Made by a program: the position numbers and the translations under genes
In this document: piece after piece, positions 6,799-13,711 of the stretch
Numbering within the stretch: the stretch's first letter is position 1
Layout: the number at the start of each line of letters is the position of its first letter
Notes under the pieces: model-generated
Told to the model about the DNA's origin: nothing
The model's input: the letters and a program-made list of their open reading frames with translations, nothing else
Database searches by the model: none
Assembly: GCA_003250235.1 (NCBI GenBank)
Contig: QKGY01000278.1
Coordinates: 1-14,436, forward strand
From: Desulfuromonadaceae bacterium
Lineage (GTDB): Bacteria > Desulfobacterota > Desulfuromonadia > Desulfuromonadales > SZUA-540
Direction: 5' to 3'
DNA: 14,436 nt

Positions 6799-7968
6799 TC
6801 AGGCCTTGGCCTCAGCCAGCATCTGGACGATGGTCTCCGCTCCGGCACCCAGAAAATCGACGCACTTGACATTGAGTCCCGAATCGAGAAGCAGCTTTTT
6901 GCCTTCCTCCACCTGGGATCCGTCCATACGCACCACGATCGGCAGGGTGCACTGCACTTCGGAGGCCGCCTCAATAATTCCCTGGGCGATGACGTCACAG
7001 CGCATGATCCCGCCGAAGATGTTGACGAACACCCCTTTGACATCCTTGTCCTGCAGGATGATCTTGAAGGCTTCCGCCACCTTCTCCCGGGTGGCTCCGC
7101 CTCCCACGTCAAGGAAGTTGGCTGGCTCGCCGCCGTTCTCCTTGAGGACGTCGAGGGTCGCCATGGCGAGCCCGGCGCCATTGACCATACAGCCGATATT
7201 TCCGGTAAGCTTGATATAGGCGAGATCGAACTTGCCGGCGCTGATCTCCAGGGGATCGAGCTGGGAGTAGTCCATCATGTCGTGGTATTCCCAGTGACGG
7301 AAGATGGCGTTGTCGTCAAAATTGATTTTGGCGTCCATGGCCAGCAGCCAGCCGGCCCGCGTGACGACCAGAGGATTGATCTCCACCAGGGAGCAATCCT
7401 TCTCCAGAACGCAACGGTACAGATTCAAGATCAGGTTGACGCAGTCTTCGCTCAGACTTCCGTTCAGGCCCAGCGCCAGGGAGATCTTTCTGGCCTGGTA
7501 AGGACGCAACCCGGTATAGGGGTCGATGGTCAGCTTGTATATTTTTTCCGGGGATTTGGTCGCCGTCTCCTCAATATCCACACCCCCTTCGGCCGACGCA
7601 ATGAGGCAGTAGCGGGAAGTGCTGCGATCCAGAGTGATGGAAAGATAGAACTCGCGGGCGATTCCGACCGCTTCTTCGACCAGGATCCGTCGCACCTTGA
7701 GCCCTTCCGGCCCGGTCTGCGGGGTGACGAGTCGCTTTCCGAAGAGTTCCTTGGCCAGTTCGTGGGCTTGTTCGGGGTGATGCACCAGCTGAACCCCGCC
7801 CGCCTTGCCCCGCCCGCCGGCGTAAATCTGGGCCTTGACGACACAGGTTCCCCCCATCATCTTGGCAGCCCGCTCCACCTGGTCCGCCGTCAGCGCAACA
7901 CGTCCACGGGGTACGGGAATGTCGAAGTTACTCAGAATCTCCTTGGCCTGATACTCGTGAATATTCAT
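6799..7968 (-). CDS. sucC: Succinate-CoA ligase subunit beta
   Basis: Nucleotide-binding beta subunit of succinyl-CoA synthetase, partner of the SucD encoded next. At 389 residues it is the normal length. The N-terminal ATP-grasp domain begins MNIHEYQAKEIL and contains the nucleotide loop around VVKAQIYAGGRGKAGG (43-58) and the metal-site region VEINPL (195-200). The C-terminal ligase domain shows GNIGCMVNGAGLAMATLD (256-273), FLDVGGGA (285-292) and GGIMRCD (319-325). The ATG at 7968 has a GAGGAG ribosome site close upstream. The 308-base region ahead of it holds a sigma-54-type promoter and candidate operator palindromes, so expression is probably activator-dependent. It is labelled ADP-forming by default; the sequence alone does not settle ATP or GTP preference. 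Confidence 0.98.
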   Translation of the reverse strand: MNIHEYQAKEILSNFDIPVPRGRVALTADQVERAAKMMGGTCVVKAQIYAGGRGKAGGVQLVHHPEQAHELAKELFGKRLVTPQTGPEGLKVRRILVEEAVGIAREFYLSITLDRSTSRYCLIASAEGGVDIEETATKSPEKIYKLTIDPYTGLRPYQARKISLALGLNGSLSEDCVNLILNLYRCVLEKDCSLVEINPLVVTRAGWLLAMDAKINFDDNAIFRHWEYHDMMDYSQLDPLEISAGKFDLAYIKLTGNIGCMVNGAGLAMATLDVLKENGGEPANFLDVGGGATREKVAEAFKIILQDKDVKGVFVNIFGGIMRCDVIAQGIIEAASEVQCTLPIVVRMDGSQVEEGKKLLLDSGLNVKCVDFLGAGAETIVQMLAEAKA

Positions 7969-8013
7969 AGGCTCCTCGCTGGAAGGGGGGGGATGGTGTC
8001 CGGAACTCTTCGA

Positions 8014-8025
8014 CCGACCGGTCGG
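8014..8025. promoter_or_regulatory. Palindromic candidate operator in the sucC leader
   Basis: CCGACCGGTCGG is a perfect 12-base palindrome, within the longer GACCGACCGGTCGG. It falls about 20-30 bases downstream of the predicted sigma-54 start site, a position suited to repression. ACCGACCGGTCGGT-like sites are known for TetR-family regulators of acyl-CoA metabolism; assigning such a regulator here is inference. It could equally be an RNA hairpin. Confidence 0.35.
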
Positions 8026-8052
8026 AGAGCACCCCGGAAACTGATAAACCTC

Positions 8053-8071
8053 AAAGCAAAGCCAGTGCCAA
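8053..8071 (-). promoter_or_regulatory. Sigma-54 (RpoN) promoter of sucCD
   Basis: On the minus strand the sequence is TTGGCAC, TGGCT, TTGCTTT: the -24 GG at 8068-8069 and -12 GC at 8056-8057 are separated by exactly 10 bases. It agrees with the TGGCAC-N5-TTGC consensus at every position. Transcription would start near 8044, giving a leader of about 75 bases before sucC. No nearby gene encodes the enhancer-binding activator that such a promoter needs. Confidence 0.7.
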
Positions 8072-8141
8072 CCCGCCGTGATGCCGAAAACCAGCGGTCA
8101 GGGACGTTTATGCGCCCGAACCTGACGGTGGCCGGCCCACA

Positions 8142-8171
8142 TCAGGCCGAAAACGGCCAAAATTGGCCTGA
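8142..8171. promoter_or_regulatory. Candidate upstream activator site for the sigma-54 promoter
   Basis: Inverted repeat TCAGGCC / GGCCTGA with 16 bases between arms (8142-8148 and 8165-8171). A third TCAGG half-site (minus strand) lies at 8121-8125. The centre is about 90 bases upstream of the -24 element, within the usual range for enhancer-binding-protein sites. Assignment is by position and symmetry only. Confidence 0.35.
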
Positions 8172-8276
8172 CCAAGCAAAAGATACTCCTACCTTTTAAG
8201 AGATTTCTTAACTCATAGAGAATAAAGGTAAAACGAGATCTTTTCCGGTTATTCACATCACAAAGAGAGGGCTCTG

Positions 8277-8492
8277 TCAACTGGTCTTACCATCTTCGGC
8301 CACCTTTTTCTCTGGCGGTACACGCCTCAATCGCACGTCGGCCACACGGTCCATCGGAATCTGGTGAACGGTCATCTGCCCCCGCACAAAAAGCAGCTCC
8401 TCGCTGACCTCGATGAGGCGTCCCCGGTAAACGAGGTCGGGGGTACGAACTTCAACCTCTTTTCCCATCAGATCGTCCAGTTCGCGATGCAT
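8277..8492 (-). CDS. Small conserved-type protein with an LSm/SH3-like small-barrel pattern
   Basis: 71 residues, not assigned to a named family. The sequence alternates short hydrophobic strands: LMGKEVEVRTP (8-18), VYRGRLIEVSEELLFVRG (21-38), then VHQIPMDRVADVRLR (42-56), and a charged tail ending EDGKTS. A glycine-containing strand followed by an acidic turn and a final IPxxRVxxVRL strand recalls Sm1/Sm2-like small beta barrels (LSm, Hfq, SH3-like), but the Hfq signature itself is absent. RNA binding is therefore only a hypothesis. The ATG at 8492 has a strong GGAGG 3 bases upstream, and the tal terminator ends just before that site. The stop overlaps a TTGACA hexamer at 8275-8280 of uncertain meaning. 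It sits between tal and sucC, apparently as a separate small gene. Confidence 0.75.
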   Translation of the reverse strand: MHRELDDLMGKEVEVRTPDLVYRGRLIEVSEELLFVRGQMTVHQIPMDRVADVRLRRVPPEKKVAEDGKTS

Positions 8493-8502
8493 ACGCCTCC
8501 AG

Positions 8503-8550
8503 AAAAAAGCCCGAGAATCTCTGGGGTCAAGTGTACCAGAGATCCTCGGG
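8503..8550 (-). terminator. Rho-independent terminator of tal
   Basis: A 15-bp stem (arms 8510-8524 and 8536-8550, one G-U pair in the RNA) with an 11-base loop is followed on the minus strand by six T residues (8503-8508). It lies about 40 bases after the tal stop. Only 10 bases separate the T-run from the start codon of the 71-residue gene, and they contain its Shine-Dalgarno. Confidence 0.9.
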
Positions 8551-8591
8551 CGGGCCAGTCCGATCCGTCGATACGACGGGCTGGGTTTCAG

Positions 8592-9236
8592 CTATTTCTT
8601 GGCTTTTTTCCAGTCGGCCAGGAATTTCTCGATGCCGATGTCCGTCAGGGGATGCTTGGCCAGCTGGCGAATCACCGAGAAAGGAATCGTGCAAATGTCG
8701 GCGCCGATCAGCGCGGCATTCAACACATGCAGAGGACTGCGGACCGACGCGACAATGATCTCGGTGCCGAAGCCGTAGTTGTCGAAGATGGTGCGAATCT
8801 GTTCGACACCGTCCATGCCGTCGTGGCCGATATCGTCGAGCCGCCCGACAAAGGGTGAGACGTAGGTCGCTCCGGCCTTGGCGGCCAGCAGGGCTTGAAG
8901 AGGGGAGAACGCCAGGGTCACATTGGTGCGGATTCCTTCCTCGGCGAAAATCCGCGTGGCCTTAAGCCCTTCTTCGATCATCGGAACCTTGACGACGATA
9001 TTGGGGCTGATTGCCGCCAGTTCCTTGCCCTCCCGGACCATTCCGGGGGCATCCAGGGAGACGACTTCGGCGGAAATCGGTCCATCGACGATGGAAACGA
9101 TCTCCGTAATGACTTCTTTGAAATCGCGGCCGCTTTTGGCAATCAGCGAGGGGTTGGTGGTGACGCCGTCCACCAGACCGAGATCATGGGCTTGGCGGAT
9201 TTCCTCAACCTCAGCCGTATCGATAAAAAACTTCAT
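8592..9236 (-). CDS. tal: Transaldolase, small TalC/MipB type
   Basis: Transfers a dihydroxyacetone unit between sugar phosphates in the non-oxidative pentose phosphate pathway; cytoplasmic. The 214-residue TIM barrel starts MKFFIDTAEVEEI and carries GVTTNPSLIAKSG (24-36). Lys83 in VVKVPM is the Schiff-base lysine. Two residues argue for transaldolase over fructose-6-phosphate aldolase: Glu57 in ISAEVV, where the aldolase has Gln, and Phe129 in SPFVGR, where the aldolase has Tyr. The ATG at 9236 is chosen over a frame extension of 20 codons because homologs begin MKFFIDTA and AAGGAG lies about 10 bases upstream. A strong terminator follows. The cytochrome gene ends 89 bases upstream on the same strand with no terminator seen between. 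Confidence 0.95.
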   Translation of the reverse strand: MKFFIDTAEVEEIRQAHDLGLVDGVTTNPSLIAKSGRDFKEVITEIVSIVDGPISAEVVSLDAPGMVREGKELAAISPNIVVKVPMIEEGLKATRIFAEEGIRTNVTLAFSPLQALLAAKAGATYVSPFVGRLDDIGHDGMDGVEQIRTIFDNYGFGTEIIVASVRSPLHVLNAALIGADICTIPFSVIRQLAKHPLTDIGIEKFLADWKKAKK

Positions 9237-9325
9237 GGGGGTTAAACTCCTTCTCAGTGTTGGGTATGGGTTGTCTCCCTGCGAATCATCCCACAAGAGA
9301 TGTCGAAGGGCAAAGCGTTATTCGT

Positions 9326-11239
9326 TTAACGGTGTCCGTCCTCTGTCGAAGCCAGAAGATCCCGAGCCGCTTTCAGATTATGGTAAGACACGGCCCTGAC
9401 CCGGGACAGTTCCTTCAAACGATCCTCATGGCCGGCGGCAGCCTTCTGCAAGGCATCGAGCTGCTGGACAAAAGCCTCCAGGTCGGCCCGGGACTTGGCA
9501 TAACGGGTGTCGTCGAAAGGAAGAGAGAAATCAATCCCCTGGATGTTCCACGCATCGGGTGGGAACGCCACAAAGGGAGCGAAATCCTCCACCTTGCGCC
9601 CCTCCTTGACCTTGATGTCCGTCGTGTGGAGATTCTCGAAGCGCATCCCCTTTTCATCGGCAATGATCCGATAGCTGCCCGTGAAAGGCGCCGTGACATT
9701 ACGGCTGTCCCCGTAACGAAAATCGGAGATCGCCTGCTGGGCATGGCTGGCGTGACAGCCTTCGCAGTCACGGCCGTAGCCCAGGGCATGGCTGATCTTG
9801 TCCATCTGGATCCACAATATGGCCTTGCCACCCGGAAGCTCATCCCGTGTTCCGGCAATGATCAGGGCATCGTTGGTCTGGGTGGCTTTGCGGGAAACGG
9901 TAAAAGCTGTCTCTTCGCCAACGTCGGGTTGAGCGGGGATAAGCCGTGACGGGATCTCCCGGAACACCACCCCGGTGGGGTCGAGTCCCTTTTTCTGGTT
10001 GAGAACCGCCATAGGATAAGGCTTGTAGGGGAGCCAGCGCCCTTCAGGGTTGCGGATCAGGGTGGGAAAGTCCCTGACGCCGTAATACCCCGCGTGCTTG
10101 GCGTAGGGGGTTTCCATCCCCGACCAGTCTCCGGGGCCCCAGAAGGTGAACTGATATCCTCCCACCTCGTCGATATGGCAGGAGGCGCAATCGACGTTGG
10201 CATGGTCCGAATTCGCTACCGCATCGACGATCTCGGCATGGCAGCGACGGCAGGAGGCTCTCGCCTGGGGACTGGCCGTGAACCCCGGATCATGACGCTT
10301 CATGGAGTGACAATCGAGGCAATCGAGCCCCTGCTCTTTGTGGGCCCCGGCATAGAGCGTCCCGGGGAAAGCGTACTCATCCCGCAGAAAGCCCGCGCCG
10401 CGCCGTCTTTCCATGGGACCGGCATGACAGATGGTGCCCCGTTGGCCGCCGTAGCAGGAGACCGGTTCCGGCTGACCGAACAGATGCCGGCCCTGCCCCT
10501 TGAACGGCTTGAAATGACAGTCGTTGCAACCCGGATGGCATTGGTTGCAGTTGCGATCCCCCGAGGCATTCTGTGCCTCGGAGAAGGGGACACTGGTGTC
10601 GGCAGCAATGCGGGCGTAGTTGTCTCCGAACCAGGCCCCGCAGTTATGGGGCCCGGGCAGCGCCTCGGAGAAGCTGCGGTTGGCCCTCTGGAAATGCAGT
10701 TGCCCCATGCTGGAGTGATTGAAGTCCTCGGTGGCGACTTTATGGCACTTGCCGCAGGTGGCCTTGGCGATGTCAGGCCGATAGGAGAAGCGTACCGGAT
10801 CCCGGTCATGCCAGTAAATTCCACTGACCTTGGTGATCCCCGCCTTGGCCGCCAGGGCGGGGTCCATCTTGGGCACCAACGCCGAAGGCCCCTCACCCTG
10901 CGGTTCGAGGGGAGAGAGACCTACCGTCTGGCGGGTTACGGCCTGACCTGCCAGCCCTTTTCCGTTGACCATGAGCAGAGGCCGGGGCATTCCGCTGTGG
11001 GCGACTTCGGCCGTCACGGCCGTGGGGTCTCCCTGGTGGCAATCGACACAGGTTGGCACCCCCTTCATATTCACCTCAAGGTCCACCTGCGCCGGATCGA
11101 GATACAGGGCTTCGGCACCGAGATCCTGCATCTTGGCAAGATCGCCGTGACAACGGACACACCCCGATGTGGCGTCATAAGCCAGGGCAGCGGATGACGG
11201 CAGCAGCACCAGAAGCCAAACCAGCAGCATTTTTCCCAT
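9326..11239 (-). CDS. Secreted multiheme c-type cytochrome (nine CXXCH motifs)
   Basis: 637 residues. A Sec signal peptide spans residues 1-20 (hydrophobic core LLVWLLVLLPSSAALA), so the protein is exported; with no lipobox it is probably periplasmic or surface-released. CXXCH heme sites begin at Cys27, 64, 162, 231, 238, 307, 330, 351 and 492; those at 231 and 238 are nearly adjacent. An extra CX8CH (Cys262 to His272) may be a tenth, irregular site. After Cys496 about 140 residues lack heme motifs and end in a probable helical segment (584-632). Not matched by me to a named cytochrome; electron transfer to or from an external acceptor is inferred from the heme content. The ATG at 11239, with GGGAG 6 bases upstream, gives the signal peptide; an upstream GTG at 11269 would add ten polar residues. 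Confidence 0.92.
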   Translation of the reverse strand: MGKMLLVWLLVLLPSSAALAYDATSGCVRCHGDLAKMQDLGAEALYLDPAQVDLEVNMKGVPTCVDCHQGDPTAVTAEVAHSGMPRPLLMVNGKGLAGQAVTRQTVGLSPLEPQGEGPSALVPKMDPALAAKAGITKVSGIYWHDRDPVRFSYRPDIAKATCGKCHKVATEDFNHSSMGQLHFQRANRSFSEALPGPHNCGAWFGDNYARIAADTSVPFSEAQNASGDRNCNQCHPGCNDCHFKPFKGQGRHLFGQPEPVSCYGGQRGTICHAGPMERRRGAGFLRDEYAFPGTLYAGAHKEQGLDCLDCHSMKRHDPGFTASPQARASCRRCHAEIVDAVANSDHANVDCASCHIDEVGGYQFTFWGPGDWSGMETPYAKHAGYYGVRDFPTLIRNPEGRWLPYKPYPMAVLNQKKGLDPTGVVFREIPSRLIPAQPDVGEETAFTVSRKATQTNDALIIAGTRDELPGGKAILWIQMDKISHALGYGRDCEGCHASHAQQAISDFRYGDSRNVTAPFTGSYRIIADEKGMRFENLHTTDIKVKEGRKVEDFAPFVAFPPDAWNIQGIDFSLPFDDTRYAKSRADLEAFVQQLDALQKAAAGHEDRLKELSRVRAVSYHNLKAARDLLASTEDGHR

Positions 11240-11295
11240 GGGATGCTCCCTTCTTCCGAAAACCGACACAGATCAGTAGCGAACAGTGCCTTTTA

Positions 11296-11323
11296 TTGAT
11301 AGCAGAGATAGGGGAATGTGCAA
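11296..11323 (-). promoter_or_regulatory. Candidate promoter of the cytochrome gene
   Basis: On the minus strand, TTGCAC (11318-11323) and TATCAA (11296-11301) are separated by 16 bases, about 57 bases upstream of the cytochrome ATG and just after the stop of the preceding small gene. A fair match only; readthrough from folK is possible. Confidence 0.35.
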
Positions 11324-11344
11324 TGGAGGCGTCGGTCGGCCAAA

Positions 11345-11593
11345 CTATTCGCCCTTGTACGCATCCCGACATTCGGTCGAGCAGAAATAGACTTTTTTGC
11401 CCTTGACACTCTTGCTCACCGCATCGCTACGGGGAACGTAGGTCCCGCAGTGCGGATCCCGCACCATGTCTTCTCCCTGATGACTTTTCTCGGGAGGAAT
11501 CTCGCGCCGGAATCCGCCAAGGATTCTGAAAACCGTGCTGAGCACGGTGTAGCCGACAAAAAACAGCAGACCCAATAAAAGGAAGCGGATCAT
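11345..11593 (-). CDS. Small membrane-anchored metal-ribbon protein (PP0621/YHS-like)
   Basis: 82 residues. One N-terminal hydrophobic segment (about 4-24, LLLGLLFFVGYTVLSTVF) is followed by a linker and a short cysteine domain: MVRDPHCGTYVPRSDAV, then KKVYFCSTECRDAYKG, with Cys49, Cys71 and Cys75. This spacing resembles the PP0621 family and YHS/TRASH-type metal-binding ribbons; the metal and role are unknown. The ATG at 11593 starts 4 bases after the folK stop codon, and the only ribosome-site candidate (GGTGA) overlaps that stop, so translation is probably coupled to folK. A 28-codon in-frame extension into folK is rejected because it removes the N-terminal position of the membrane segment. 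Confidence 0.85.
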   Translation of the reverse strand: MIRFLLLGLLFFVGYTVLSTVFRILGGFRREIPPEKSHQGEDMVRDPHCGTYVPRSDAVSKSVKGKKVYFCSTECRDAYKGE

Positions 11594-11597
11594 GAAT

Positions 11598-12095
11598 TCA
11601 CCATATTCGCAAAAAGAGAGTCTCCCCCCCTTCTGCAGGAAGGGCTTCCAGCATCTGACGCACCGTGCGGGCTTCAAGCGGGTGCAGCCGCTGCGGGGCC
11701 AGTTCCGCCAGAGGCAAAAGAACGAATCGGCGCAGATGCAGTCGAGGGTGGGGAATCGTCAACTCGGGGTCACTCCTGACCTCTTCCCCATAAAACAATA
11801 GATCGATATCGACCGTGCGGGCTCCCCAGCGAACCTTACGCTCCCTGCCAAGATCGGCTTCGATCTGATGAAGCCGCTTCAGCAGGGTGTCGGCCGAAAG
11901 GCAGGTATCAATCTCCAGCACGGCGTTGAGATAGGGTTCCTGCCCCTCCGGGCCGCCGACAGGATTCGTCTGATACAGGCCGGAACTGGCAACCACACGA
12001 ATCTCCTCGGAGCAGGACAGCCTGTCGCGCGCCTGGCGAAGCAGCGAAAGGCGATCTCCGAGATTGGAACCCAAGGCCAGATATGCTTTAATCAT
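11598..12095 (-). CDS. folK: 2-amino-4-hydroxy-6-hydroxymethyldihydropteridine pyrophosphokinase
   Basis: Transfers pyrophosphate from ATP to 6-hydroxymethyl-7,8-dihydropterin, the step before dihydropteroate synthase in folate synthesis; cytoplasmic. The 165-residue length is typical of the single-domain enzyme. The N-terminus IKAYLALGSNLGDR (2-15) and the family signature RWGARTVDIDLLFYG (89-103), with the two metal-binding aspartates Asp96 and Asp98, are intact; IPHPRLHLRRFVLLPL (114-129) completes the active site. The ATG at 12095 has a short AGG 6 bases upstream. A sigma-70 promoter lies in the divergent region ahead. It is followed at once by the small metal-ribbon gene. Confidence 0.97.
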   Translation of the reverse strand: MIKAYLALGSNLGDRLSLLRQARDRLSCSEEIRVVASSGLYQTNPVGGPEGQEPYLNAVLEIDTCLSADTLLKRLHQIEADLGRERKVRWGARTVDIDLLFYGEEVRSDPELTIPHPRLHLRRFVLLPLAELAPQRLHPLEARTVRQMLEALPAEGGETLFLRIW

Positions 12096-12123
12096 GGCAG
12101 ACCTGTCTTCCTGACAAAGCTCG

Positions 12124-12153
12124 ATTAAAGCACAGCTCTTCCTGAGCCGTCAA
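12124..12153 (-). promoter_or_regulatory. Sigma-70 promoter of folK
   Basis: On the minus strand, TTGACG (12148-12153) and TTTAAT (12124-12129) have an 18-base spacer, each matching five of six consensus bases. It lies 29 bases upstream of the folK start, in the divergent gap with the VOC gene. No equally good promoter was found for the plus-strand side. Confidence 0.55.
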
Positions 12154-12220
12154 TGTAACGGATACCTGCGGTCGATTCCTGCCAATGAGGGGTTGCACAC
12201 AGGATTCCCCGAAAGGATAC

Positions 12221-12631
12221 ATGGACATGAGACCTGGCTTTACCCTCACCCTCGCCGTTCAGGATCTGGATACAACCGCCCATTTTTACGGGGAGATCCT
12301 GCAGATGTCGATCGAACGCCTCATTCCGGCCCCCGATCATCCGCCCGTCCTGATCCTGCGTCACGGGCCCGCCACGCTCCTGTTTCGCGAACTTCCCGTT
12401 CTGGAGGCTCTGCACCCCGGGCTGTTTCAGAATCTGGACAGGCATCCTCTGGGCGTCGGCGTCAGCCTCGATTTTTCCGTGGACGACCTAGCCCCTCTGC
12501 GCCGCATCATCGACCGAAGACAGATGCATATCCTCTATGAACTCGAAGACCGCCAGTTCAACAGAGCCGAACTCTGGCTGCACGATCCGGATGGCTACCT
12601 GGTGGTCCTCAACCAGGAAAATATCGAATAA
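12221..12631 (+). CDS. VOC-superfamily (glyoxalase/bleomycin-resistance-fold) protein
   Basis: 136 residues with the paired beta-alpha-beta-beta-beta pattern of the vicinal oxygen chelate fold. It has FTLTLAVQDLDTTAHFYGEIL near the N-terminus and LWLHDPDGYLVVLNQ near the C-terminus. Neither the usual first-strand histidine nor the terminal-strand glutamate (normally in DPDGY-x-x-E-L) is present, so a metal-dependent glyoxalase I activity is unlikely and a binding or resistance role is possible. The substrate is unknown. Two ATGs, at 12221 and 12227, are both compatible with AAGGA at 12212-12216; I give the first. It is the first plus-strand gene, divergent from folK; no terminator was seen after it. 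Confidence 0.85.
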   Translation: MDMRPGFTLTLAVQDLDTTAHFYGEILQMSIERLIPAPDHPPVLILRHGPATLLFRELPVLEALHPGLFQNLDRHPLGVGVSLDFSVDDLAPLRRIIDRRQMHILYELEDRQFNRAELWLHDPDGYLVVLNQENIE

Positions 12632-12725
12632 TGGCTATGCCATACGCCCCGAACTGGCCATCCGTGTCACAGCGATGATATACTGAAGCGCGAATCCATT
12701 TCATCATTCCCATTATCCAGGCGTG

Positions 12726-12746
12726 GGCAACGGCTGCTTCGTTGCC
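12726..12746 (+). other. Short inverted repeat in the moxR leader
   Basis: GGCAACG (12726-12732) and CGTTGCC (12740-12746) could form a 7-bp hairpin with a 7-base loop, ending about 14 bases before the AGGA ribosome site of the MoxR gene. There is no T-run, so it is not a standard terminator. Its role is unknown. Confidence 0.3.
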
Positions 12747-12769
12747 GGGCCAGACCCAGGAAAGACCTC

Positions 12770-13711
<942 letters not shown>

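Larger units (their letters stand above)
7969..8276. other. Regulatory intergenic region upstream of sucC
   Basis: A 308-base stretch without a convincing gene. Reading toward sucC (minus strand) it contains, in order: an AT-rich block (about 8180-8240) with TTAAGA-N4-TCTTAA (8196-8211) nested inside AAAGGT/ACCTTT arms (8191-8229); an inverted repeat TCAGGCC/GGCCTGA (8142-8171); a sigma-54 promoter (8053-8071); a palindrome CCGACCGGTCGG (8014-8025); and a run of eight C residues (7985-7992) just before the ribosome site. A 60-codon TTG-started frame at 8098-8280 has no recognisable features and is not called. Confidence 0.6.

Noticed and set aside
7282..8199. Plus-strand open frame of 305 codons running into the sucC upstream region
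   Set aside because: Mostly antisense to sucC; its tail crosses the regulatory region without any recognisable domain.
8098..8280. Minus-strand 60-codon frame upstream of sucC
   Set aside because: TTG start overlapping the previous stop codon, no ribosome site, and it covers the candidate activator site; most likely non-coding.
10094..11197. Plus-strand open frame of 367 codons
   Set aside because: Antisense to the cytochrome, whose signal peptide and nine heme motifs make the minus strand certain.
11274..11290. GGCAC-containing sigma-54 look-alike before the cytochrome
   Set aside because: After GGCAC the -12 GC is not at the required 10-base spacing, so it fails the basic sigma-54 rule.
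12679..12684. TATACT as a -10 box for moxR
   Set aside because: No acceptable -35 element at 16-18 bases upstream, so not called as a promoter.
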